From assembly GCF_001039355.2 (NCBI RefSeq), contig NW_019775468.1, positions 285,620 to 306,842 of the forward strand: a stretch of DNA of 21,223 bases. The letters run 5' to 3'. The DNA comes from Lingula anatina. Taxonomy: Eukaryota > Brachiopoda > Lingulata > Lingulida > Lingulidae. Both the position numbers and the translations under genes were made by a program. Positions 1-7,959 of this stretch are shown here, in pieces; the stretch's first letter is position 1; every line of letters begins with the position of its first letter. The notes beneath the pieces were generated by a model that saw nothing but the letters and a program-made list of their open reading frames with translations, had not been told where the DNA came from and ran no database searches.

Positions 1-224
1 GGACAACTGATCACTGAATTCAGTATATGAAATATAAATTAGATTATTGCTAAAATAATTCTGATAAAAATGTTTTTAAAGCCAGATAAAGAGCCTGTTT
101 ACTATTTCTGTGGTGCTATCTTTAAAGAAAAAGTACCATTTATCACAACTTGTCCAAGTACACGGTTATTCAATGTAAAGTTAGAGGGAATCTAAAGAGA
201 TCTTTTCGGTAAAAAAGATGTTAC
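1..224. other. Presumed intron of the CCP-WSC gene
   Basis: AT-rich sequence downstream of the last visible donor. No CCP or WSC coding segment was recognised on either strand. Confidence 0.5.
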
Positions 225-248
225 CTGGAAGTCCACCAAAAACTGCAG
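225..248 (-). CDS. CCP-WSC gene exon 11: 24-nt linker exon, last visible exon
   Basis: Acceptor tttcag|CT and donor CCAG|gtaaca, phase 1-1. It encodes AVFGGLP and resembles exon 7 in size, phase and location after a WSC domain, but not in sequence. It implies that another exon lies to the left of the window. Confidence 0.6.
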
Positions 249-3200
249 CTGAAACTATAAAAAGAAATACATTAGAACTGAGAAGCCTTTGCTCTTAACG
301 CCAAAATCTGCTGGTTCCAGCAGTAAAAACACCATTATCTTTAGCCATCACTGCAAAGAATATGATTTGAAGAAACTTAAAGTAAGTATAATGAATTATA
401 ATATGTAGCAAACTCTGCTGGATAAGTTAAAAAAACCTTTATCAATTTACATATTTACAATATCATTGAGATACATGCGATTTAGAGCATCCTAGTACTA
501 TATATTAGTACGGATAGGGGCCTAAGTGTAGTATAATAATTATATTAGATATAAGTACAGAAAGTAGCAAACCATACTAGTACCACTCACCATCATACAC
601 CGACACTGCATATCTGTCTCCACCACAGAACTGAGAGCTGTCCCCGGCACACCGGTACTTACACGAGTTTTGGGGGTTCAACGCGGCACCATTTTGAGTT
701 AGATTGACCTTTCTGTCCCCACAAAAGCAGTATTTACCACTGCGCAATGCTGCCAACTCAAAGCCCAATTGCTGACAGTATGCCATACACCTGAATTGGA
801 AATGTTCCAAAATCTTCCTCCATTAAAACTGCAGATCTGATATAATGACTTTAGTCAAAATGAGCGACATGTAAATAGTGACGCTCATTTATTTTTAGTT
901 TTGAAAAATGTGGAATTAGAAACCGACCGGGATACCTATACGTATTGTTCATCGTGCCAATAAATATAATCATTGCTGAAACTATCATATAATCACAAAT
1001 TTCAATTCTCAATTTTGCCAAGTAAACACTATGAATTATATTAATATGTTCACCATACCTCGGGGACCCGTCCAGCCTCCATATACAATTATTCTAATTT
1101 ATTTTACAAAGGCACACAAACGAATAGTTGGAGAAAACAGTCGATAATTTTCGTTAACATCGACATACCTACCTCTGAGGTGTCATCTTGTTGTCAGTCC
1201 ACAGGTAACTAGAACTGAACAGTGGACGGCCATACCTCTCACGGTAGCAGCCCAAATAGCCAAGAATTGCTAAATACAGGAGAGAAAAATGAAAGAAACT
1301 TATACAAAAATACATTATCAGCATATATTTTAACACATTTTCATTAGTATTTGCCATTATGACAACGGGGCCGTAGCGATAGTCCGAAGGTTCAATAGTC
1401 CGAAGGTTCATTGGTCCGAATGTTCACTATAGAACCTTCGGACCAATGAACCCTTGATTAAAAAATCGATAAAAATGCTACCACTTTTCGGACCAATGAA
1501 CCTTCGGACCAATGAACCTTCGGACTATCGAGACGCCCCCATGACAACAGCACATAGTAGGCCTGTGCATTGGCAAATTTGCTCCAGTGACATCTATATC
1601 TTACGTTCGCACTTCCCGGGGGTGGCACTCCACTTAGCGTGACCCTTCTCATCAGCCATACACTTCACAGTGGCCGCCCCTCCCTTGATGGTGGAGCTGT
1701 AGTCGCAGTCAATACGGGCCGAGTCCCCGACTAGAGTGACTCCGTTCACCTGTCTGGTGTGGACCACCTTTCCCTTGCCAGGGTCGATGTCAGGACAGTG
1801 AACCACTAGAACCAAGAAATACAGTAATATTAGCACCACGTCCATGCGGGGGTTTTTGAAGCCTCCATTTAATGTAGCTGCTTAGAAATAAGTATGGTAA
1901 TTAAACCAATGCAGTGAGAACAGGTTAAATGAACTACGCTCTCTTTGTGGATAAAACTACACACAACTTCTATTCATCCTACACGACTTTTCATGTTTGA
2001 AGGTGATCACTGGGTTATCTTTTAATTCATATCATTTAATTTATTTGGCTAAAACATCTCGCCAGGAAAGTTGATTTTTTTACAATTTTTATTTGGTATC
2101 TAAGAGTGTATTTTAATTTAAAAATACTTTTTAATGTTTTAATTCAACTACAGTTTTATAATCAGATCAAACACTTTGCGATACACGGTTTTCGAGATAT
2201 GGCTAAGGTCATGCTGTAGATACTTACCTGGAATGTTGTCTGCGGTGGATGCCTTCACTACAACGTGAAATAAAAAATAGAGAATACATATTCACACATC
2301 TGAGAAGCATTATGAGCACTATTAAATTAAAACTTCAGATTCATCAGGAGAAAGGAAACACTTTTAAGGCTGAAAAGTTAAAATATCTAATCTTAGTTTG
2401 CCTATATATATATAGACGTACCACTGTAGACGGAGAGGGATCTGTCACTTCCACAGATCTGACTGTCATCTCCAGAGCACCTGTTAAAAGTAAAATAATA
2501 AAATAAGTACCAGTGCTTCTCATTAAGTCTGCTATTCCAACTCATTTCTCTCCAAAAGAAACAAATTCTTTGCAAAACTGATTTTATATCCATCACAGAA
2601 AAAACATCGTGTTGTCAACCCTGTTTTTACTTTAGAAACCTTACTTGTATACTATCAGCATATCTGATTCACATTTGTTTCAACATGAAAAAGTAGGAGA
2701 AATAAAAAAAGAGTAAACAATGTTTATAAACGACTTACTTTTTTATGTCAACATATCACTTTTAAAAAGCAATTTGAACTTCAGAAACTACTTGTCAGAA
2801 TCACTCTTAAATCAGTGCAAAAAGAGATAACTTGGGTGTTCATCACCTTTTCGTACATGTTCCTTTGCCCACTGCATCATACTTGAAACCATCAGGGTGG
2901 CAGTAGCACTCGTTTTGGTCAGATAACATAGCTATATCCAGGCCGAATTTTGAACAAAAACCAATACATCTGAAAAACAGGCGTGGATAACACTTTGACT
3001 TAGCCACTTTGGAAACGATGACTTTATATTGAAACACATTAAATATTGATACTTCTCTGTTGTTTAAAGTGTGTTTTCGAAAATATTTCGTTGAAGATTT
3101 AAATCCAACGCTATTTTCCCAATGTCCCTTCATTCAGTTCACCGTGTCTATGTTCTTGTTCTACTTAAAGATAAGTAATGGCTTTAGGCTTAAGGTTACC

Positions 3201-4596
3201 TTGCTACATTCATACTGTTGCTTTTCCAAGATTTGGCATTTCTCAACAGAATACCGTAACTATCTCTGAAACAACCTTTGTAGCCCTTGTAATCTGGAAC
3301 AAAAATGGACATGCTAGTTAACGTTGTTGTGAACCTGCTTTAATAGTCCTCAACCTACATACTACTGTATAAACACAAAGACTTATATTATGAAACGAAA
3401 AATAGGGGATAAAAGCAATGTCGGTCGTTGTAATTCTTGGTTTTAGTTTTGTAAAAAATATCTTGTCAAAGAAATTATTATCTAATTACTGCTGCGGTTA
3501 AATCACGTTTTAATGTTTGCAAACCGAATGTTCCTTAAATTTTAACCTTTCTGGCAAACACCAAAAGGGTGCTTGATTTGCATTTGCTATAAAAAATGAG
3601 GTAATGAATCCATAACGTTAGTAAGCATTGACTAAACCCTGACAATAATCCACCCAGTTTTACTTGACCTTTACCTGTTAACTGTCACCAACCTATCCAT
3701 ACCCCTACCTTTACACACGGGTACAGCAGCGTCGTATTTACAGCCGACGCTGTTCCAGTCGCTAATACAGCGTAGTGTCTTCTTGCCCTCCAGGTACTTG
3801 CCATCTTGACAGTAGAGGTTGGTGGTGGTCCAGGAGTGATCCGCTACCAAGCCGTTCTTATTGGGGATCTCCGGACACCTGCTGAGAAACGCTGAGGCTG
3901 CGCCTAGAAACATGAAGAAACGTGCTGTGTTTTAAAGAACCGTTTTTATACAACACAACACATTCGCATAGATATTCTTTAACTGGGTAGTGTTTCTTTT
4001 CTACGACACACTTGTTATAACATCTGATATCTGCACTCATCTCATTTTTAATTATTTGAAGGAAGATATTGTATAATAATACATCCAGCCTTTTTGCTGA
4101 ATTGTATGACATGTCTTTACAACTAAAGCGGTTCTCCTGGCAATAAACAGCCTCGGCATGAAGATGAGTCAAATAATCAAGATATGGTTGCCACAGTTTA
4201 TAAAACTCAAAAGTTAACTTTCTTCCACTATGCTATAAATTAATACACGGTGTATGCAGATCTTCAGGTTTTCTAATCTTAATGTCCTTGTTCAACCAAG
4301 GAGGTACATCTTGTAACTCCTCAGTACAACTTACACAAAGGAGGCCCTGCTGTCGCAACCTAAAAAAACAAGAAGCTAGGATTCACATGTATAATTATTG
4401 GACAGTTTGTATAGTCTAAAATAATTGGCTCCCAATTAACCATAAGTGTACACATAATAATAAAAATACTATTTTGTATGGGAAAATTAAGCTACCGGTA
4501 TTTAAGCAAACCAATCCAAATATTTAGTAACCAAATACTTTGTTTTCTCACCTTTGTTAAGAAACATATTGTAAAAGCTACCAAGGCGGTCTTCAT
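225..4596 (-). CDS. Secreted modular protein with two CCP(sushi)-WSC units (partial, 3' end outside window)
   Basis: The gene was reconstructed from 11 exons on the minus strand: 4552-4596, 4335-4359, 3709-3903, 3200-3293, 2847-2969, 2422-2480, 2228-2257, 1605-1805, 1173-1269, 591-790 and 225-248. Every exon has AG/GT borders and all phases agree, giving 364 codons without a stop. Order: signal peptide (about residues 1-20, likely cut after VATA), CCP1 (33-87), WSC1 (about 92-180), linker (181-191), CCP2 (194-256), WSC2 (about 261-356), second linker. Each WSC has the usual eight cysteines. CCP2 has the usual four, while CCP1 has five. WSC domains are putative carbohydrate-binding modules and CCP domains bind proteins or glycans, so an extracellular recognition or matrix role is inferred. 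The last exon ends with a phase-1 donor, so the protein continues beyond the left edge, where a membrane anchor or more modules could follow. No orthologue is recognised. Confidence 0.85.
591..790 (-). CDS. CCP-WSC gene exon 10: remaining two thirds of WSC2
   Basis: Acceptor ttcag|G and donor GATG|gtgagt, phase 2 to 1. It encodes CMAYCQQLGFELAAL, KYCFCGD, NSCKYRCAGDSSQFCGGD and AVSVYD, containing seven of the eight WSC cysteines. The intron that splits this part of WSC1 is absent here. Confidence 0.9.
1173..1269 (-). CDS. CCP-WSC gene exon 9: first third of WSC2
   Basis: Acceptor tttag|CA and donor AGAG|gtaggt, phase 1 to 2. It encodes ILGYLGCYRERYGRPLF and ends KMTPQ(R), matching the WSC start. 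It aligns in position and phase with exon 4 of WSC1. Confidence 0.85.
1359..1366. repeat. Target site duplication of the MITE (left copy)
   Basis: ATGACAAC, identical to 1541-1548 on the other side of the element. Confidence 0.75.
1367..1540. mobile_element. 174-bp MITE with ~28-bp terminal inverted repeats and 8-bp TSD
   Basis: The ends begin GGGGCCGTAGCGATAGTCCG and, on the reverse strand, GGGGGCGTCTCGATAGTCCG. Both continue AAGGTTCA. The element is flanked by identical ATGACAAC at 1359-1366 and 1541-1548. The interior repeats the unit AATGAACCTTCGGACC several times in both orientations, so it can form a long hairpin. An 8-bp duplication fits hAT, P or Merlin-type transposases, and no transposase is present. 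It lies in the intron between exons 8 and 9 of the CCP-WSC gene. Confidence 0.8.
1541..1548. repeat. Target site duplication of the MITE (right copy)
   Basis: ATGACAAC, identical to 1359-1366. Confidence 0.75.
1605..1805 (-). CDS. CCP-WSC gene exon 8: CCP2 (sushi) domain
   Basis: Phase 1-1 exon of 201 nt with acceptor ttctag|TG and donor GAAC|gtaaga. It encodes VVHCPDIDPGKGKVV, then RIDCDYSS, TVKCMADE, AKWSATPGKCE: a four-Cys CCP domain with the expected Trp before the final Pro-x-x-Cys. An upstream in-frame ATG (1843-1845) with hydrophobic residues could be read as a separate gene start. The strong acceptor and matching phases favour an internal exon. Confidence 0.8.
2228..2257 (-). CDS. 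CCP-WSC gene exon 7: 30-nt linker exon
   Basis: Acceptor tgtag|TG and donor CCAG|gtaagt, phase 1-1. It encodes KASTADNIP between WSC1 and CCP2. The Ser/Thr content suggests a flexible linker, possibly O-glycosylated. A similar 24-nt exon follows WSC2. Confidence 0.7.
2422..2480 (-). CDS. CCP-WSC gene exon 6: end of WSC1
   Basis: Acceptor aacag|G and donor CAGTG|gtacgt, phase 2 to 1. It encodes RCSGDDSQICGSDRSLSVYS, matching the WSC C-terminal pattern C-x-G-[DN]-x4-C-G-x3-x-x-x-V-Y. In WSC2 the matching sequence sits in one exon with the middle part. Confidence 0.85.
2847..2969 (-). CDS. CCP-WSC gene exon 5: middle of WSC1
   Basis: Phase 2-2 exon with acceptor ttcag|A and donor AAAAG|gtgatg. 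It encodes CIGFCSKFGLDIAML, then ECYCHPDG and GTCTK. This holds the RC-x3-C and CYC cysteines of a WSC domain. Confidence 0.85.
3200..3293 (-). CDS. CCP-WSC gene exon 4: first third of WSC1
   Basis: Acceptor ccag|AT, donor AG|gtaacc, phase 1 to 2. It encodes YKGYKGCFRDSYG, the N-terminal strand typical of WSC domains (Y-x-G-C-[FY]), ending MNVA(R). Confidence 0.85.
3709..3903 (-). CDS. CCP-WSC gene exon 3: CCP1 (sushi) domain
   Basis: A 195-nt phase 1-1 exon. It reads SRCPEIPNKNGLVAD, then LYCQDG, LRCISDW and PVCK, the CCP pattern of Cys, Cys, Cys, Trp, Cys. An additional Cys lies in SVGCKYD. With Cys24 from the exon 2/3 junction it could form an extra disulfide (inference). Confidence 0.85.
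4335..4359 (-). CDS. CCP-WSC gene exon 2: 25-nt exon completing the signal peptide
   Basis: A poly-pyrimidine tract and AG precede GTTGCGACAG, and the donor is TTTGT|gtaag. It encodes VATAGPPL plus the first base of a Cys codon (phase 1). VATA|GPP looks like a signal peptidase site. The match of phases on both sides supports this micro-exon. Confidence 0.7.
4552..4596 (-). CDS. CCP-WSC gene exon 1: start codon and first half of signal peptide
   Basis: The ATG (4594-4596) follows GACACC, a good Kozak context. It encodes MKTALVAFTICFLTK, a basic n-region and hydrophobic core. The donor is AAAG|gtgag, phase 0. The signal peptide is split by an intron. Confidence 0.8.
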
Positions 4597-5415
4597 GGTG
4601 TCCGGTGTTATAGTCTATGTACCATATGGGGACGAGACCTCAGCTATAAGGAGATTTAGGGATGGACTGGTTACCATAGATACCAGGAGGTCACGTGTTT
4701 TCCGTTTTGATATTCACACTAAAGTGAACCTTCGTCAATGTGGCGTGTGGTCTTTTAAATTAACTACAATTATATTTTACGGATCTTAGGGCAAGGACTG
4801 TGCACTTTTTAATGTCGATTACATGTTTTCGGTCTACTTTCAAGATTTCATTTAGTCTCTGGATTTGAAATTTTGTGTTCATCAGGGTTAAGTGGGACGG
4901 CAGCAGGTGTTTTCAGCCCACCACGGAGCTGGCTATAGCCGGACAAGTACGGATTAACCACAGTAAAGAGACGTGTCGTGTTAAGTATTACATAATGTTC
5001 CTCATGTTATGTATATATATATGTAGTGTACACATGTATGTACATGTGCTTTTACTGACAGGTATGTCCTCCTCAAACCATCCCTTCCCACATACACATG
5101 TTTATTTTCATTTCGTGAATTTACAGGATTCATAAAGAAGAAAAGCGTTACTTTCCCTGTGGGGAATTAAACATATTTAATGTAACATTTTTGTTATCAT
5201 AGTTGATATTCAATCTATTGATCTGTTCCTATTATTTTTCATGTTCTATTTATCCACATCAGCCACAGCTGTTTAATTTTAACCACAAATTCCTTTTTTC
5301 TTCAAAAGCCAGACCTTGAAAATATGATTAGAATGACCAAAAGACAGATTGCCGTCGTTTTATGTGGAACTTCGCTTCGATTGTGACGGTTGTGATTCGT
5401 GAAACTGCAAAACGC

Positions 5416-5417
<2 letters not shown>
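4597..5417. other. 5' flank of the CCP-WSC gene
   Basis: This is upstream of the minus-strand ATG and should hold its 5' UTR and promoter. No convincing TATA box was found. Short open frames on the plus strand here resemble no family and have no splice or start support. Confidence 0.4.

Positions 5418-5507
<90 letters not shown>
5418..5507. repeat. Compound microsatellite (GT)n(GA)n
   Basis: About 43 nt of GT repeat (5418-5460) pass directly into about 47 nt of GA repeat. The same compound type, in the same order, occurs at the right end of the window. Confidence 0.95.
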
Positions 5508-5509
<2 letters not shown>

Positions 5510-6594
5510 TTGATATTGACAGTTGATATATAATAATTGTTGGAAATCGCTTTTATGGCGACTTTTGTCTGACTTTCATTATATTGTTAAACGAATGAAT
5601 TTACTCAATTTAATTATCATTTTATAAAGTGTTGTGACGAGTTATGTTATTTCTATGAAGGCAAGATACCGAACAAAATACGTCTAAACTGAAGAAAAAT
5701 AAGGTCGATTTTGCATTTTTCCAAGGAAGTTGAGACTGGTCAAAATATGTTCTAACATAAATAAAGAAGTACCGTTTTATAAATAGAATCTAAAAAATAA
5801 CTCTCGTTTAACTATTCACTTTAGAAATTATTTAAAATTGATATATACATGTAGTAATCCAGAAGTTTTCTTGTGTTTCTGTCCCGGAATTAATTCAGCA
5901 CCTATGTTATCTTGTAGATCAACAACGAAACACTAAAGCTAATCTTTCTAATCAAACATCCATAGTTTATGGATAGTAAATCAATTGATTTATTTGGTTT
6001 TCGTTTTTATCCCTTAATAAGTGAGACAAAAAAGTCAAAGAAATAGTAGCGTTACTGCAACAAACATGAGACGGCATTGAGGGTTTATTTGTGTATCTTT
6101 GTGTCTGCTTAGCTAAATGTTGAAATACAACAAGATAAATGTCTCTAATAACTGGGAGGTAAACGCCGTGCAGTCGCGTGCTCGGCGGGGGCCTCCTCAT
6201 CCGACACTTTGCAGTGAGTAAGTCTTAAACAGAAACAACACGATTAACGACTGATTAACATGTAGCTGATAGACGAAAAAGGGTCTAACAACGTTTGTTA
6301 CGTTTATTGTTACATGTAGCGCAACCATTCCAAAGCATATATTCATCACCAGCCTTTCTGTATTTCTGGTATTCTACTCAACACGGGGGGAGGCCTACCA
6401 TACGGTTAAGCTGATTGCATTCAGTGAGAGTTCTTGCAGAGTTGGATCGATCTACGTAGACCGATGCTCTCTGTGTGAATGTGGCCTAAGATCCTGCACT
6501 AAAATTTCATTTTCAAATGCAGAATCAAGTACAAATAATCAACAACACAAAAAAAGATAAGACAAAGTGGTTGATCTTAATGCTGTTAAAGAAT
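5508..6594. other. Intergenic region and 3' flank of GT92 copy 1
   Basis: AT-rich, no gene recognised. On the minus strand a possible polyadenylation signal AATAAA (plus-strand TTTATT at 6303-6308) lies about 290 nt after the GT92 stop codon and could end that transcript. Confidence 0.4.
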
Positions 6595-7959
6595 TCAAGA
6601 AACATGTTTTATCAATTGAAGATCTTTAAGAGGCTTTTTTAAACTGGCCAGCATTTTCTTCTTAAATTTCAGCATAGTGGGGTCATATGTGTAATTCTTC
6701 AGAGCTTCTTTGCAAGATGGCAGATTGTAAGCCTTACGGTACTTGTCGAAGTGGCACTTCTTGTAATGCTGATTCAAGCCAAATTTTTCATGAACTTGAA
6801 TAGAATGAGGCGTTTTTTCAAGCATTTTGGGGATTTTCAAGCAATAATGATTATGCAAATTATTGCAAGCCATCGGGTCTGAGATGCTTTTAGTTGCCGT
6901 TCCGTGAGCCGTCAGTTCTCTCAAATGGTGATTTTGACGTAACGTTAACGCATACTCCGGCTGCGACGTATTCTGCGGCAGTTCGGAGAAGTAATACACG
7001 TTCCTAAAATTATACATTCGGTACGGATGACTTGATTCTGTTTCATTTTCAATGGCGGCCAACATGTCATGGTACGTCATCAAATTTCCACGGGGAACGA
7101 TCATTTCGTCTAAATCGGTGACGACGATTTTCTTGTATCTGTACATGTTCTTATACATACAGTCATTGATCACAGGAGTCGCCATGATATGAAACATGAT
7201 TTCTCCGTCCTCGGTTATGGGCCGGGGTACCCTGGTGTAGGTTAAGATCCCCTGCTGGTGGTAGTATAAGAAAACCCTCTCCGTGGTGTCCTCCACCATG
7301 CTGCCGTAAATGTTGATCTCCTTTACTCCCCAGAGCCTGTGCAGCTCCACCCACTCCACTAGTCTATAGGGATCAAACTTCCAGTAAGCCAAACTGACAC
7401 AGCACCCAAAGTCCATTGTTTCCTCTCTTCTTGGATATCGTACAGGTACACGCACCTGTTCATGAGATTCCCAATTCGTTTGGGTCAGATACGTCTGGTC
7501 CACCACGGAGACGAATGTCGCGTTCTTATCCTTGACTCTCAAAGATCCACACACAAATATATACTCCCGAAAGAATTTCCCGTGTCGCCAGCCTCCTATG
7601 CCGATGTCAGTCGGCGTGATTGCCTGCAAGACGGGAGTTTCCCGCCCTTCGTAGGTGACTAAACAGGACAGTTTCTCTTTGTCCACTTCATCTTTGTGCG
7701 CCATACCGATGATACGAATGGCCGGTCTTGTCATGGGGTCTATGGTCGGTCTATCGTCATAGTAGGCGGAGAGGAGATACATCTCTGTCGTTATGTTTGG
7801 TTTGTACCAGAACATGGTCTTAACAGGACGTGTCCGGGTGTTTTGTGTCAGGTGAGTGTTAAGGTGTGTGTCGTCAAGTATGGACAGGTATAGTACCACC
7901 ACAGTGACCAACCCCGAGAGCACCATTGCAGCTATGAATTTGGGCTGAATGAAGGCGAA
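6595..7959 (-). CDS. GT92 copy 1, main coding exon
   Basis: Acceptor atattttcag|TTC at 7960-7961, then FAFIQPKFIAAMVLSG and the rest of the enzyme to the stop at 6595-6597. Upstream of the acceptor the frame stays open for a short way, then meets a TAG with no ATG in between. That is why an upstream start exon was sought. Confidence 0.9.
   Translation of the reverse strand, partial: FAFIQPKFIAAMVLSGLVTVVVLYLSILDDTHLNTHLTQNTRTRPVKTMFWYKPNITTEMYLLSAYYDDRPTIDPMTRPAIRIIGMAHKDEVDKEKLSCLVTYEGRETPVLQAITPTDIGIGGWRHGKFFREYIFVCGSLRVKDKNATFVSVVDQTYLTQTNWESHEQVRVPVRYPRREETMDFGCCVSLAYWKFDPYRLVEWVELHRLWGVKEINIYGSMVEDTTERVFLYYHQQGILTYTRVPRPITEDGEIMFHIMATPVINDCMYKNMYRYKKIVVTDLDEMIVPRGNLMTYHDMLAAIENETESSHPYRMYNFRNVYYFSELPQNTSQPEYALTLRQNHHLRELTAHGTATKSISDPMACNNLHNHYCLKIPKMLEKTPHSIQVHEKFGLNQHYKKCHFDKYRKAYNLPSCKEALKNYTYDPTMLKFKKKMLASLKKPLKDLQLIKHVS

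Larger units (their letters stand above)
1806..4334. other. Introns of the CCP-WSC gene without further recognised features
   Basis: The non-exon stretches here (1806-2227, 2258-2421, 2481-2846, 2970-3199, 3294-3708, 3904-4334) are AT-rich. Apart from the listed exon borders I see no repeat, RNA gene or additional coding segment. Confidence 0.5.

Noticed and set aside
1594-1845. A separate small secreted sushi gene starting with MDVVLILLYFLVLVV
   Set aside because: The hydrophobic start overlaps a good splice acceptor whose phase fits the upstream linker exon and the WSC exon downstream, so it is better read as an internal exon.
5418-5507. CRISPR-like or tandem-gene repeat
   Set aside because: Pure dinucleotide microsatellite without spacers.
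5967-6200. Minus-strand frame starting MRRPPPSTRLHG
   Set aside because: Short, no domain, no compatible splice partner seen, and surrounding sequence is AT-rich non-coding.
7163-7893. Open frames overlapping GT92 copy 1
   Set aside because: Out-of-frame shadows with no domain similarity.
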